A stretch of DNA of 45,668 bases from Bacillota bacterium. Its GTDB lineage: Bacteria > Bacillota > Sulfobacillia > JAJZYS01 > JAJZLH01. The position numbers and the translations under genes are program-made. Numbering within the stretch: the first letter of the stretch is position 1; each line of letters opens with the position of its first letter. Under the pieces are notes generated by a model. The model searched no databases and was not told the origin of the DNA. It saw only the letters and a list, made by a program, of their open reading frames with translations. The stretch lies in contig JAKAUI010000029.1 in assembly GCA_021827745.1 (NCBI GenBank), positions 1 through 45,668 on the forward strand, written 5' to 3'. Below, piece after piece: positions 1 to 9,022 of the stretch.

Positions 1-1
1 C

Positions 2-337
2 CAGGACCGAGCGGGCGCCCGCTGGGCGAGGCGGCTTCAGCCGGAAGAGGAATGGCTTTCGCTCGACCAGCTCTCGTCTGTGAGCACGATCCGCCGGGTC
101 AGGGCGCTCTCTCCTCGGCCAGGTGCGAAGGCGACCTTGGCCGGACGGGTCGTGCAGATCCTGTCCTGCACCCCGAGCGCCGTGCCGGCTCCACCCGGAG
201 CGATCCAAGCGAGCGACGGCCAGTTGATCGTTGGCACGGTCGATGGATCGGTGGCCGTCGACCGGCTGCGGCCGGCATCGGGGCGCGAGATGAGCGGGGC
301 CGACTTTCTGCGCGGCCTCAGGGGAGTGTGGCGGTGA
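2..337 (+). CDS. fmt: Methionyl-tRNA formyltransferase, C-terminal part (partial)
   Basis: This is the 3' end of a gene that begins upstream of the window; 111 codons are visible. The residues RALSPRPGA, followed about 25 residues later by APPGAIQ and near the end by GADFLRGLRG, match the C-terminal oligonucleotide-binding domain of Fmt, which formylates initiator Met-tRNA. The catalytic formyl-transfer domain is outside the window. Its TGA overlaps the GTG start of rsmB by three bases in the string GTGA, so the two are probably translationally coupled. The order fmt-rsmB-rlmN is the usual Firmicutes one and supports the call. Confidence 0.85.
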   Translation, partial: QDRAGARWARRLQPEEEWLSLDQLSSVSTIRRVRALSPRPGAKATLAGRVVQILSCTPSAVPAPPGAIQASDGQLIVGTVDGSVAVDRLRPASGREMSGADFLRGLRGVWR

Positions 338-1602
338 TCGACCAGGGCCGTCAGCTGGCGGTTCGGGCAGCGGTCCGGCTGGATTCGGGCGTGACCGCCG
401 AGATGGCTCTTGACCAGGAGCTCGGGGCGGTGGGCGCCGACCATCCGCAGCGCCGGCGAGCGACCGACCTCTTCTATCAGACGGTGCGCTGGCAGATTCG
501 GCTCGACCATGCCATCGGTCGTGCGCTCAACCGGCCGCTGCGCGACCTGCAGCCGGAGGTTCGGGCCATTCTGCGCCTTGGCGCCCTGGAGCTTCTGGTT
601 GAGCAGCACCCTGCCTATGCGGTGGTGGACACGTCGGTCAGCCTGACCGGAAAGCTGGCGCCGCCGGCCAAGGGCATGGTCAACGCCGTGCTGCGGCGGG
701 TGTCGCAAGAAGGAGACGGACCTGAGGAGGAGGACCCGGTCACAGCCTTGGCCATCCGCCATGCCCATCCCCGCTGGCTCGCCGAACGGTGGCTGGCAAG
801 ATTTGGCGAAGACGCCACCGTTGCGATGATGGAGTGGGACAACACCCGCCCGCCGCTCTGGCTGCGCATCAACCGGAACAAGGGCACGGCCGCTGCCTAC
901 GAAGATCGCTTCGACCTCACAGGACAGCACCACCCACTGGTGCCAGGCGCCCTCGCCGTCGGCGCCCAGCCGGTGCGCAGCCTGGCCGGGTTTGCGGAGG
1001 GCTGGGTCAGCCCCCAGGGCGTCGGCTCGCAGCTGGTGGCGAATTCCCTGAAGTTGGCCGCCGGATGGCGGGTGGCGGATGTCTGTGCCGGCCATGGCAC
1101 CAAGGCGCTGGCCCTGATCGAGCGGACGAGCAAGCTGGACCTTCTGGCCACAGATCTCAGACCCGAAGCGCTACGGGTCATCGGCCAAGAGGCACGGCGT
1201 CTGGGGGTGCCGGCGCCGAAGACCCGCTCGATGGATGCCGCCCATCCGCCCGAGGAGCTCTTTAGAAGTTTCCAGGCCGTGCTGGTCGACGCACCCTGCA
1301 GTGGGCTCGGCACCCTGCAGCGCCACCCCGAGCTGCGCCACCGCTGTCAGATGGCAGATGTGCGGCGTCTGGCAGAAAATCAGACCAGGATCCTCGCTGG
1401 TGCCGCACAGCTGGTGGCGGCGGGTGGAGTCTTGCAGTATGCGGTATGCTCTCTGGAGGCCGAGGAGACGACCGATGTGATCGCAAAGTTTCTCGGTCGG
1501 CACCCGGACTTTTCGGCGCCCGGCGCCGGGAGATGGCTCTCTCCGTGGGAAGAGGGGACCGAAGGCTTTTTCCTGATGACCCTGACCCGGCATGGGGCCT
1601 GA
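334..1602 (+). CDS. rsmB: 16S rRNA (cytosine-967-C5)-methyltransferase RsmB
   Basis: 422 residues, close to the family length. The N-terminal ~140 residues form the NusB-like RNA-binding domain (RRATDLFYQTVRWQIR, then LRLGALELL). The C-terminal half is the SAM-dependent methyltransferase: SAM motif VADVCAGHGTKA (usually CAAPGGKT, so slightly divergent), the catalytic motif VDAPCSGLGTLQRHPE and the second conserved cysteine in YAVCSLEAEE. The enzyme methylates C967 of 16S rRNA. I chose GTG 334 because AGGGGAG (320-326) lies 7 bases upstream and the start overlaps the fmt stop. GTG 328 is also in frame but too close to that site. The open frame reaches further back into fmt, which is not meaningful. 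Confidence 0.92.
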   Translation: MIDQGRQLAVRAAVRLDSGVTAEMALDQELGAVGADHPQRRRATDLFYQTVRWQIRLDHAIGRALNRPLRDLQPEVRAILRLGALELLVEQHPAYAVVDTSVSLTGKLAPPAKGMVNAVLRRVSQEGDGPEEEDPVTALAIRHAHPRWLAERWLARFGEDATVAMMEWDNTRPPLWLRINRNKGTAAAYEDRFDLTGQHHPLVPGALAVGAQPVRSLAGFAEGWVSPQGVGSQLVANSLKLAAGWRVADVCAGHGTKALALIERTSKLDLLATDLRPEALRVIGQEARRLGVPAPKTRSMDAAHPPEELFRSFQAVLVDAPCSGLGTLQRHPELRHRCQMADVRRLAENQTRILAGAAQLVAAGGVLQYAVCSLEAEETTDVIAKFLGRHPDFSAPGAGRWLSPWEEGTEGFFLMTLTRHGA

Positions 1603-1644
1603 TCTGATGCGTGTCTGATGCTGATGGGGGAAGAGGTGGGAGCG

Positions 1645-2751
1645 GTGTCGACGCTGGCCGAGCGCGATCTGGCGACCTTTGTCGACCTCGAGCCCGCAGA
1701 CTGGCGCCCCGCCTTCTCGGAGCTTGGAGTGCCCGCCTTCCGGGGATCGCAGGTGGGCGCCCAGGTGTACCACCGGCTGGCGCCGAGCTATGCGGCGATG
1801 ACCGACCTGCCGCAGCCGCTGCGGCAGGAGTTGGAAGAGCGGTTGCCGCTCGGGCTGGGTGCGGAGGTGGCGGTCCAGGCCGACAGCGACGGCGTCGTCA
1901 AGGCGCTGCTCAAGTTCGCTGACCAGGGAAGCGCCGAGTGCGTGCTCCTGCCGTACAGCTATGGCACCAGCGCCTGTCTCAGCTCTCAGGTCGGCTGCCG
2001 CCAGGGCTGCCTGTTCTGCGCCACCGGCGCCTCCGGCTTCAGCCGCTCCCTGCGCGCCGGAGAGATGATGGCCCAGTACCTGGCACTGGCCAGGAAGGCC
2101 GCCCCTGGGCGGGTGAGCCGAGTGGTGATGATGGGTGCCGGCGAGCCGCTCGACAACTATGTAGAGCTGGTCAAGTTCCTGCGCCGGCTGAACGACCCGG
2201 CCACCTTTGGCGTGTCCTTCCGCCGGATGACCGTCTCGACGGTCGGACTGGTGCCGGAGATCGACCGCCTGGCCGGCGAGGGGCTGCCGATTCGGCTCGC
2301 CCTCTCCCTGCATGCCACCACAGACGAGGTGCGCAGCCTCCTCATTCCGGAAAATCGGCGCTACCCGATCGGAGAGATCTTGGCCGCGGCCGACCGCTAT
2401 GCCGCTGCCAGCGGCCGGCGGGTCACCTACGAGTTCATCCTGATCGGCGGGCTGACCGACCAGGATGAGGAGGCGCACCGGCTGGCCGCCCTGGTGGGCC
2501 GCCATCCCGGGCATGTCAACCTGATCCCGCTGAACCCCACAGCCCACTTTCCCTATCAGCGGCCGTCCAAGAATCGGGTGCGGGCGTTCTCTGACATTCT
2601 TCAGGCCCAGGGCGTTGCCACCACGGTGCGGCGCACCATGGGCCAGGAGGTCGACGCCGCCTGTGGCCAGCTGCGCCGAAGGTACGATCAGAGGGGGGAC
2701 GTCATTGCGCCTGTCCGCGTTCAGTCGGCAGGGACGAAGCCGCTCCCATAA
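1645..2751 (+). CDS. rlmN: 23S rRNA (adenine-2503-C2)/tRNA methyltransferase RlmN
   Basis: Radical-SAM methyltransferase that makes m2A2503 in 23S rRNA and m2A37 in some tRNAs. The radical-SAM cluster motif is GCRQGCLFCATGASGF (C-x3-C-x2-C), followed by VVMMGAGEPLDN. The C-terminal reactive cysteine is in DAACGQL. GTG 1645 (368 residues) is preferred because GGGGGAAGAGG lies about 8 bases upstream. ATG 1618 and ATG 1624 are in frame but have no ribosome-binding site. After the usual end (GQL) there is a tail of about 24 residues that overlaps the next gene by 47 bases. It sits between rsmB and the PP2C phosphatase, as in most Firmicutes. Confidence 0.93.
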   Translation: MSTLAERDLATFVDLEPADWRPAFSELGVPAFRGSQVGAQVYHRLAPSYAAMTDLPQPLRQELEERLPLGLGAEVAVQADSDGVVKALLKFADQGSAECVLLPYSYGTSACLSSQVGCRQGCLFCATGASGFSRSLRAGEMMAQYLALARKAAPGRVSRVVMMGAGEPLDNYVELVKFLRRLNDPATFGVSFRRMTVSTVGLVPEIDRLAGEGLPIRLALSLHATTDEVRSLLIPENRRYPIGEILAAADRYAAASGRRVTYEFILIGGLTDQDEEAHRLAALVGRHPGHVNLIPLNPTAHFPYQRPSKNRVRAFSDILQAQGVATTVRRTMGQEVDAACGQLRRRYDQRGDVIAPVRVQSAGTKPLP

Positions 2752-3445
2752 CGAGGACAGCTTCCTGATGGTGCACCAGCAGACTGGGGCCCTGATGGCG
2801 GTGGCGGATGGAGTCGGAGGCTCGCAGGCTGGCGAAGTGGCGAGCCACCTCGCCACCCAGATCCTGAACGACCAGTTCTCGAGAGCCGCCCAGGGCGCGC
2901 CGCCGGAGGCATTGATGCAGGAGGCCTTCGTCGCCGCTCATCATGCCGTGATGGACACGAGAAGGCTTCCTGACACTCCTGGCCGCGATATGGGAACCAC
3001 TTTGACCTGTGCCTGGATCATTCAGGGGGAGGTGGTTGTCGGCCACGCCGGCGACTCCCGCCTCTATCTCCTGCGGCAAGGGGCGATCAGGCAGTTGACC
3101 GAGGATCATTCCGTGACCGGAGAGCTGGCGCGCCGGGGACAGATCACCAGGGCCCAGGCCCAGCATCACCCGCAGCGGCACGTGCTGACAAACGCCTTGG
3201 GCGACCGCTCGTTCTGGGTGGACGTGCGCACCTGGCCGCTTGAGGCCGCAGACCTCTTGTGTCTGTGCACAGATGGACTGATCGACGCCCTGGACACAGA
3301 AGAGGTGGCGCACATCATCCTGGAGGCTGGGGTGGAGGAGGGGCCGAGCCGCCTGATTGCCGCCGCCCTTGAGGCCGGCGCCCAGGACGACGTGACGGTC
3401 TTGGTGGCGGCCGTCGACCAGGAAGACGTGGAGGTGCGGGCATGA
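2705..3445 (+). CDS. stp: PP2C-family Ser/Thr protein phosphatase (Stp/PrpC type)
   Basis: 246 residues, the size of the stand-alone bacterial PP2C that reverses PASTA-kinase phosphorylation. Metal-binding and core motifs are all present: SHNEDSF, VADGVGGSQAGE, GTTLT, GHAGDSRLYLL, CTDGLIDAL and QDDVTVL. A TTG start at 2705 is chosen because GAGGGGGG lies just upstream and the protein then begins close to the first conserved motif. The longer frame to 2615 lies inside rlmN. It overlaps the kinase start by four bases (ATGA), so phosphatase and kinase are translated as a pair. Substrates cannot be read from the sequence; in relatives they include cell-wall and translation factors. Confidence 0.93.
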   Translation: MRLSAFSRQGRSRSHNEDSFLMVHQQTGALMAVADGVGGSQAGEVASHLATQILNDQFSRAAQGAPPEALMQEAFVAAHHAVMDTRRLPDTPGRDMGTTLTCAWIIQGEVVVGHAGDSRLYLLRQGAIRQLTEDHSVTGELARRGQITRAQAQHHPQRHVLTNALGDRSFWVDVRTWPLEAADLLCLCTDGLIDALDTEEVAHIILEAGVEEGPSRLIAAALEAGAQDDVTVLVAAVDQEDVEVRA

Positions 3446-5316
3446 TCGGGCGGGTGTTGGCCGGTCGCTACCGGGTGGAGTCCCTGCTGGGCACCGGCGG
3501 CATGGGCGAGGTCTACCGGGCGCAGGACCTGACCCTGGAACGGCCGGTCGCCATCAAGATGCTGCGCGCCGAGTTCGCAAACGACCAGGAGTTCATCCGC
3601 CGCTTTCGGCAAGAGGCCACGGCCGTGGCCTCGCTGTCTAATCCGCACATCGTGTCCGTCTTCGACGTCGGAGAGGACGAGGGCGAGCACTACATCGTGA
3701 TGGAGCTGGTGGACGGGCGCACGCTGAAGGACGAAATCCGCCAGCAGGGCCGTCTGTCCCTGCCGCTGGCTCTGACCATCAGTCAGGCCGTCGCCTCGGC
3801 CCTGGTCGCCGCCCACGCCAAGAAGGTGGTGCATCGGGACATCAAGCCGGAGAACATCCTGCTCACCGCCCGCGGCGAGATCAAGGTGGCCGACTTTGGC
3901 ATCGCTCGGGCGGCGTCCAGCCAGACCCTGATCCACACCAAGAGCATCGTGGGGTCGGCGCACTACATCAGCCCGGAACAGGCCAGAGGCGGCTTCATCG
4001 ACGAGAAGTCCGACCTCTATGCGCTGGGTGCCATCATGTACGAGATGCTGACCGGCAAGCCGCCGTTCGACGGGCCCTCACCGATCGCAGTCGCCCTGCG
4101 CCACATCCACGACGACCCGGCGCCGGTGCGCAAACTCCGGCCCGATGTGCCCCGGCCGGTGGAGGCGATCGTGATGCGCCTTTTGGCCAAGCCTCCCGAA
4201 GAGCGTCCGAGCAGCGCCCAGACTCTGGCCGCCCTGGGCCAGGCCCTGCAGGCTGCAGGCGGCCCGGTGCGTCTGACCGCCCAGGCAGCCGAGGCCGAGC
4301 AGCTGGTGCCGACCATCGCCGCCGAAAAGACGCCTGGCCGAAAGCGGCGCATCCCCTGGGGCTGGATCATCCCGATCTTCCTGCTGGTTGCCTTGGTCGT
4401 CGGGGGCTTCATGGCGCTGGCCGCCTGGGTCAACGTGCCGGTCGTGACCGTGCCGAACGTCGTCTCAAAGCCAGTGGCCGCCGCCATGGCCACCCTGCAG
4501 GCCAGCCACCTGACCGGTCAGGTGACCGGTCATGAGCTTTCGAAGTACCCGACCGGCGATGTGATCACCATGCTGCCCGCCGCCGGCGGTCAGGTGAAGG
4601 AAGGACGGACCATCGACCTCGTGGTTTCAAGCGGCCTGGAGCAGGTAAGCGTGCCGAACCTGATCCAAGAGCCGCTGCACACGGCGTACAGCGATCTGGT
4701 GGCGGCCGGACTGAAGCTGGGCCACATCACCTACATCCCCTCGATCGACCTATCGGGCACCGTGGTCAGCCAGACGCCAAGCCCGGGCACCCGCCTGGCC
4801 GTGGGGACGCCGGTGGCCCTTCAGGTGTCCAAGGGCAACGCCAATTTGGTGCTGACCATGCCGAACGTGGTCGGCGAGCCGGCGCAGACGGCCGCCAACC
4901 AACTGGGTGCGATCGGCCTGCAGATGCAGGTGACCGCCTTTGATCCCAGTTCGGCACCGGTCGGGACCGTGCTCGACCAGTCCGTGCCAGCCGGCTCCCA
5001 GGTCACATCGGGCCAGACCGTCGACCTGACCACGTCCACCGGCCCGCCGCCCTCCGGCGGCACCGGGGCGCCCTCCACCCAAAACGTCACCTTCACCTAT
5101 TCAGGTTCGCAGGCGGCCGAGGTGAAGGTGATGATCGTGGACGCCCAGGGTGTGGAGACGGCGTACGATCAGATCATCGCCCCCGGCACCAGCTTCCCCC
5201 TGACGCTGAACTGGGAGGGCAGCGGCAGGCTGGAGGAGTACATCGGATCCTCTCTGGTGTTTTCAGGCCCCCTGCCGCTCAGCTCCGGACAGCAGACCAT
5301 CTCGTCCACTCCGTGA
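3442..5316 (+). CDS. prkC: PASTA-domain Ser/Thr protein kinase (PrkC/PknB type)
   Basis: 624 residues. An N-terminal Hanks-type kinase domain has the glycine loop LGTGGMGEVYRA, catalytic Lys39 in VAIKML, HRDIKPENIL with Asp133, DFGIAR and the activation segment GSAHYISPEQARGG. A single membrane helix lies at about residues 307-330 (GWIIPIFLLVALVVGG). The outside part carries three PASTA repeats starting near VTVPNVV, VSVPNLI and LTMPNVV; PASTA domains bind muropeptides. A C-terminal beta-rich domain of about 80 residues follows a proline/glycine linker; similar tails occur in Firmicutes PrkC proteins. Kinase inside, sensor outside is the inferred topology. It is coupled to the phosphatase before it and to rsgA after it by ATGA and GTGA overlaps. 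Confidence 0.95.
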   Translation: MIGRVLAGRYRVESLLGTGGMGEVYRAQDLTLERPVAIKMLRAEFANDQEFIRRFRQEATAVASLSNPHIVSVFDVGEDEGEHYIVMELVDGRTLKDEIRQQGRLSLPLALTISQAVASALVAAHAKKVVHRDIKPENILLTARGEIKVADFGIARAASSQTLIHTKSIVGSAHYISPEQARGGFIDEKSDLYALGAIMYEMLTGKPPFDGPSPIAVALRHIHDDPAPVRKLRPDVPRPVEAIVMRLLAKPPEERPSSAQTLAALGQALQAAGGPVRLTAQAAEAEQLVPTIAAEKTPGRKRRIPWGWIIPIFLLVALVVGGFMALAAWVNVPVVTVPNVVSKPVAAAMATLQASHLTGQVTGHELSKYPTGDVITMLPAAGGQVKEGRTIDLVVSSGLEQVSVPNLIQEPLHTAYSDLVAAGLKLGHITYIPSIDLSGTVVSQTPSPGTRLAVGTPVALQVSKGNANLVLTMPNVVGEPAQTAANQLGAIGLQMQVTAFDPSSAPVGTVLDQSVPAGSQVTSGQTVDLTTSTGPPPSGGTGAPSTQNVTFTYSGSQAAEVKVMIVDAQGVETAYDQIIAPGTSFPLTLNWEGSGRLEEYIGSSLVFSGPLPLSSGQQTISSTP

Positions 5317-6146
5317 CCAAAGGCCGCGTCACCTCCGTGCACGGCGCCACCTTTGAGGTGGCGACCGACTCCGAGACCCTGGAGGTGCGGCCACGGGGCG
5401 CCCTGCGTCACGCCAAGCAAGAGATCCTGGTCGGCGACTTCGTGGAGGTCGAGCGGGAACAGATCATCTCGGTCACAGCGCGCAAGAATCGGCTGATGCG
5501 GCCGAGGGTGGCCAACGTCGATCTGGTCGTGCTCTTGACCACCCTCGACCGTCCGGCCCTGTCCGATCTCGATGTGGCCCGCCGCCTGGTGGCGATCGAG
5601 CTGACTGGTGCTGCCCCGCTCTTGGTGCTGGCCAAGGCCGACCTGCTATCGGACCAGGACCGCGAGCGCTTTTCGGCCACCTACCGTCGGGCGGCTCCGC
5701 TGATCGGCCTCTCATCGGTGACTGGAGCGGGCGTGGAGCAGATCCGCTCCGCTCTGGACGGCCATGTGGCCGTGCTGGCGGGGGCGAGCGGGGTCGGCAA
5801 GTCCACCCTATTTACCCGACTCACCGGCGCTGCGGCCCGCACTGGGACGCTGTCCGGCGCCGGCCGCGGCCGGCACACCACCAGACGAGCCGAACTGGTG
5901 GCACTGGGGAGGGGATATCTGGTGGACACGCCGGGCTTTGAGGCCTTGGACCTCGACCTGACCGACATCAGACAGCTTTCGGCCTGCTTTCCGGAGTGGC
6001 GAGAGGCGGCGCCCTGCCGCTTTCGGGACTGCACCCACCGCCTGGAGCCGGACTGCGCGGTCCAACAGGCAGTGGCTGAAGGCAGGGTACCAAGGGTGCG
6101 ATATGAAAGTTACCTGGCACTGGGGAAGGAGGTGGGCCTGGCGTGA
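5313..6146 (+). CDS. rsgA: Ribosome small-subunit-dependent GTPase RsgA
   Basis: 277 residues, GTG start overlapping the kinase stop (GTGA). N-terminal OB-fold (TKGRVTSVHGATFEV), then a circularly permuted GTPase: the specificity motif KADL comes before the P-loop GASGVGKST, followed by GRGRHTTR (switch I) and DTPGF (G3). The C-terminal zinc knuckle is CRFRDCTHRLEPDC (C-x4-C-x-H-x5-C). RsgA checks late maturation of the 30S subunit. All expected domains are intact and the length is slightly below the usual ~295. Confidence 0.95.
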   Translation: MTKGRVTSVHGATFEVATDSETLEVRPRGALRHAKQEILVGDFVEVEREQIISVTARKNRLMRPRVANVDLVVLLTTLDRPALSDLDVARRLVAIELTGAAPLLVLAKADLLSDQDRERFSATYRRAAPLIGLSSVTGAGVEQIRSALDGHVAVLAGASGVGKSTLFTRLTGAAARTGTLSGAGRGRHTTRRAELVALGRGYLVDTPGFEALDLDLTDIRQLSACFPEWREAAPCRFRDCTHRLEPDCAVQQAVAEGRVPRVRYESYLALGKEVGLA

Positions 6147-6802
6147 TCCGGATCCATCCCTCTTTGCTGTCAGCCGACCCGCTGAACGTTGGTCAGGCCC
6201 TCGCTCAGGCGTCTAGCGCCGATGGGGTGCACCTCGACATCATGGACGGCCACTTTGTGCCGACCCTGACCTTTGGGCCTTGGCTGGCCCAGGCGATCGC
6301 AGCCGCAAGCGCCCTGCCGGTCGAAGCGCACCTGATGGTGTCTAATCCGGAAGCGCATCTTTCGCCCCTGACGGATAGTCACGTGGGCCGACTGATCTTC
6401 CATCAGGAGGCGACCCATCACGCCCACCGACTGTGTGACGAGATCCGCCGCCTGGGGGCCCTCCCGGCAATGGCGATCAACCCGGGCACGCCGGTGGAGA
6501 CGCTTGGCGACCTCTTTTCGGAGCTGGACATGATCCTCGTCATGTCGGTCGACCCAGGATGGGGCGGCCAGGCCTTCTGGCCCGGGGCCGTGGCCAAGGT
6601 GGAGCGGCTCAGGCAGCTCGGGTATGCAGGCGACATCGAGGTGGACGGCGGCATCGACGATCAGACGGCCCCCTTAGTTGTGGCCGCTGGGGCAACGGTG
6701 TTGGTGGCCGGCTCGTACGTCTTCAGCGACCGGTCAGATCCGCCCAGTCGGATTGCCGCCCTGCGCCAGGCGGCCGAGCAGACGCAAAAAGGACGGCGCT
6801 GA
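6143..6802 (+). CDS. rpe: Ribulose-phosphate 3-epimerase
   Basis: 219 residues, full-length TIM barrel that interconverts ribulose-5-phosphate and xylulose-5-phosphate. Family motifs: HPSLLSAD, HLDIMDGHFVPTLTFGP (metal ligands His and Asp), HLMV, MSVDPGWGGQAF and EVDGGID. GTG start overlaps the rsgA stop (GTGA). Its 3' end contains a hairpin that acts on the opposite strand as the likely terminator of rpmB. Confidence 0.95.
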   Translation: MIRIHPSLLSADPLNVGQALAQASSADGVHLDIMDGHFVPTLTFGPWLAQAIAAASALPVEAHLMVSNPEAHLSPLTDSHVGRLIFHQEATHHAHRLCDEIRRLGALPAMAINPGTPVETLGDLFSELDMILVMSVDPGWGGQAFWPGAVAKVERLRQLGYAGDIEVDGGIDDQTAPLVVAAGATVLVAGSYVFSDRSDPPSRIAALRQAAEQTQKGRR

Positions 6803-6814
6803 AAGCGGCCGTCC
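6786..6814 (-). terminator. Rho-independent terminator of rpmB
   Basis: On the minus strand a hairpin with 7-bp stem GGACGGC/GCCGTCC (6791-6797 and 6808-6814) is followed by TTTTT (plus-strand AAAAA at 6786-6790). It lies 24 bases past the rpmB stop and overlaps the last codons of rpe. On the plus strand no T-run follows, so it is directional toward rpmB. Confidence 0.75.
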
Positions 6815-6838
6815 CTAAAGGTGCCCAGTCGACTCTGC

Positions 6839-7030
6839 CTAGACGGCGCGCTCGACCTTGCCGGAGCGAATGCAGGCCGTGCAGACGTACAGGCGCTTGA
6901 CCGCTCCGTCCACCTTGACCTTGAGCCGTTGGATGTTCGGCGAAAAGCTGCGGTTTGTCTTGATGTTCGAATGTGAAACCAGATGTCCCCGCACCACCGT
7001 CTTGCCGCAAACCTCGCACAGGCGAGCCAT
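6839..7030 (-). CDS. rpmB: 50S ribosomal protein L28
   Basis: 63 residues on the minus strand, typical for L28. It begins MARLCEVCGKTVVRGHLVSH and ends CTACIRSGKVERAV. The two Cys pairs (CEVC and CTAC) make this the zinc-binding form of L28. The start ATG has GGAAGGA 7 bases upstream on its strand. The longer open frame upstream is not meaningful. rpmB between rpe and recG, transcribed away from recG, is a common Firmicutes arrangement. Confidence 0.95.
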   Translation of the reverse strand: MARLCEVCGKTVVRGHLVSHSNIKTNRSFSPNIQRLKVKVDGAVKRLYVCTACIRSGKVERAV

Positions 7031-7066
7031 CAGGATGTCCTTCCTTTGCCACGCATCAGTTCGGCC

Positions 7067-7072
7067 ATTGTA
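7067..7072 (-). promoter_or_regulatory. Candidate -10 element for rpmB
   Basis: On the minus strand TACAAT lies 36 bases before the rpmB start, in the 165-bp divergent gap between rpmB and recG. No good -35 box is seen at 16-18 bases, so this is a weak call. Confidence 0.35.
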
Positions 7073-7195
7073 GCAGAAAGCGGGCGAGTGTGGGGACAAG
7101 GTGTGGGCGCACCCGGAAAACGCTGCTCGGGCAGAAGGCCGATCCCCCAGGCGCCGGAGCGAGCGGCGATCAGACAAAGAACGGAGGCAGCAGCC

Positions 7196-9022
7196 GTGCC
7201 GACCGCTGACCGAGAAGACGACCCAGGCCTGGCCACCCTGCCCGGGCTGGGCCCGGTCAGACTGAGCCACCTTGCCGAGATGGGGATCCGCAGCATCGAC
7301 GATCTGCTCTGGCACCTTCCCCGCCGCTACGAGGAGATCGTGCCATGGGATGGCCAAAGCGAGGGTCTGGCCGTGGTGCAGGGCCAGATTCGCTGGACCC
7401 GCCAGATCGGACACCGCCTGGAGGCCGAGCTGGACGGTTCGATCGGTTCTGTGCGCGCCACCTTTTTTCATAAGCCGTACCTGGCTACCCGCCTGCGCCG
7501 TCAGGATCAGGTGGCGTGGTGGGGTGAGGTGCGTCGGCTGGGCCGCGCCTGGGTGATGACCGAACCGGAGCTGCTCGATCCGCAGAGGCTCCTGTGGGGA
7601 CTGCGCCCGGTCTACCCTGCCCGAGCCGGACTCACTCAGACCGTGCTGCGCCAGGCGCTCAGGGGAGCGCTCACCAAGACGACGAGCCCGCATGGCGGCT
7701 CATTCCGAAAGGTCCATCTTCCCGTCTCCTCGGCTGAGGCCGAAGGCGGGCGTCTTGAACTGGCCAAGATCGAGGCGACCATGATGGCGGCGGCGGTCAA
7801 GGCTGCGCTGCCGGTCGTCCCTGGCTGGCCGATCAAGGCGCCGGCGGCGGATCCCAAGCCCTACCCGCTGCGTCCCGACCAGGTCCGGTCCCTCGCCGAG
7901 ATCCGGGCCGACCTAGAGGGGCCAGGGGCGATGCGCCGGATCCTGGTGGGCGAGGTCGGCAGCGGCAAGACCGCCGTCGCCATGCTGGCGGCGAGAGGTG
8001 TGCTGGCCGCGGGGCTTAATGCGTTGATGCTGGTGCCGACGGAACTGCTGGTGGCCCAACACGAGGCGGCGGCACGGCCTTATTGCACAGACGTGGGAAC
8101 GGTCTCGAGCCTGACCGGCGGCAAAAGGCCAGCACGGAGGTCGGGTCCGGAGCTGGTCGTGGCCACCAGCGCCGCCCTCTCCGAAGAGCAGCGGCTTGCA
8201 CCGCTCGGGCTCGTGATCGTGGACGAAGAGCAGCGCTTCGGGGTCCGCCAGCGGCAGGCGATGCTGGGTGGACGCCCGTCCCCCCATCTCTTGAGCCTGA
8301 CCGCCACGCCGATCCCGCGCACCTTGGCCCAGATGGTGAGCCAGCAGCTGGGTGTCTCCCTGCTCGGAAACCCGTATGGGAAGCTTGCCCCGGTGCGGCT
8401 CGTGGGCGCCCGTGAGCGGCCTGGTCTCTACCGGCAGGCGGTGGCCGAGGTGCGCTCGGGAAGGCAGGTGCTGGTCGTCTGCCCGAGACGGGTGACGGAG
8501 GGCCGTTCAGGCTGGCCCGCCGCCGAAGGCCTGGCCCGCTCGCTTGCTCAGCGATTTCCCGACCTTCCGCTGCACCTGCTGACCGGGGCGGTGCCGATGG
8601 CGGAGATGAGCGCCATGCTCGCTTCTCTGGGTCAGGGATCGCCAGGGCTGGTCGTGGGCACCAGCGTACTGGAGGTGGGGGTCGACCTGCCGGCGGCCAG
8701 CTTGGTCATCGTCGAGGGGGCGGGCGCCTTCGGCCTGGCCCAGTTGCATCAGATGCGAGGCCGGGTCGGCCGGCGGGGCCAGGCCGCCGAAGCGGTGTGG
8801 GTCGACGAAAGCGGCGATCCGGCGATCGGCGGTCGGCTGCGGAGGGCGGCTTCCGCCGAAAGCGGCGAAAAGGTGGCCGAACTGGATCTCGAACTGCGGG
8901 GCTGCGGACTCTTGGACGGCGTACTGCAGCATGGATTTGCACCCGTGCGGGCGTTGCGCCTGCCCGACGAGATGGACCTCTTGGCGGCAGCCTTTGCGTC
9001 GGCAGAGCGAGCAGGAGATTGA
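7196..9022 (+). CDS. recG: ATP-dependent DNA helicase RecG (short form)
   Basis: 608 residues; RecG is usually about 680, the shortening being mostly in the N-terminal part. N-terminal wedge domain begins LPGLGPVRLSHLAEMGI and continues HLPRRYE. Helicase motifs: Walker A GEVGSGKTAVA, Walker B VDEEQRFGV, SLTATPIPRTLA and the fork-reversal region EVGVDLP, FGLAQLHQMRGRVGRRG. The Walker B box reads DEEQ, as in Mfd, rather than the common RecG DEQH. Start GTG 7196 has AACGGAGG 8 bases upstream; the open frame extends back through the divergent promoter region. RecG reverses stalled forks and branch-migrates Holliday junctions. Confidence 0.88.
   Translation: MPTADREDDPGLATLPGLGPVRLSHLAEMGIRSIDDLLWHLPRRYEEIVPWDGQSEGLAVVQGQIRWTRQIGHRLEAELDGSIGSVRATFFHKPYLATRLRRQDQVAWWGEVRRLGRAWVMTEPELLDPQRLLWGLRPVYPARAGLTQTVLRQALRGALTKTTSPHGGSFRKVHLPVSSAEAEGGRLELAKIEATMMAAAVKAALPVVPGWPIKAPAADPKPYPLRPDQVRSLAEIRADLEGPGAMRRILVGEVGSGKTAVAMLAARGVLAAGLNALMLVPTELLVAQHEAAARPYCTDVGTVSSLTGGKRPARRSGPELVVATSAALSEEQRLAPLGLVIVDEEQRFGVRQRQAMLGGRPSPHLLSLTATPIPRTLAQMVSQQLGVSLLGNPYGKLAPVRLVGARERPGLYRQAVAEVRSGRQVLVVCPRRVTEGRSGWPAAEGLARSLAQRFPDLPLHLLTGAVPMAEMSAMLASLGQGSPGLVVGTSVLEVGVDLPAASLVIVEGAGAFGLAQLHQMRGRVGRRGQAAEAVWVDESGDPAIGGRLRRAASAESGEKVAELDLELRGCGLLDGVLQHGFAPVRALRLPDEMDLLAAAFASAERAGD

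Noticed and set aside
1171-2856. 561-codon open frame on the minus strand
   Set aside because: It is antisense to rsmB and rlmN, rich in Arg/His/Gln/Gly with no recognisable motif; a GC-rich shadow.
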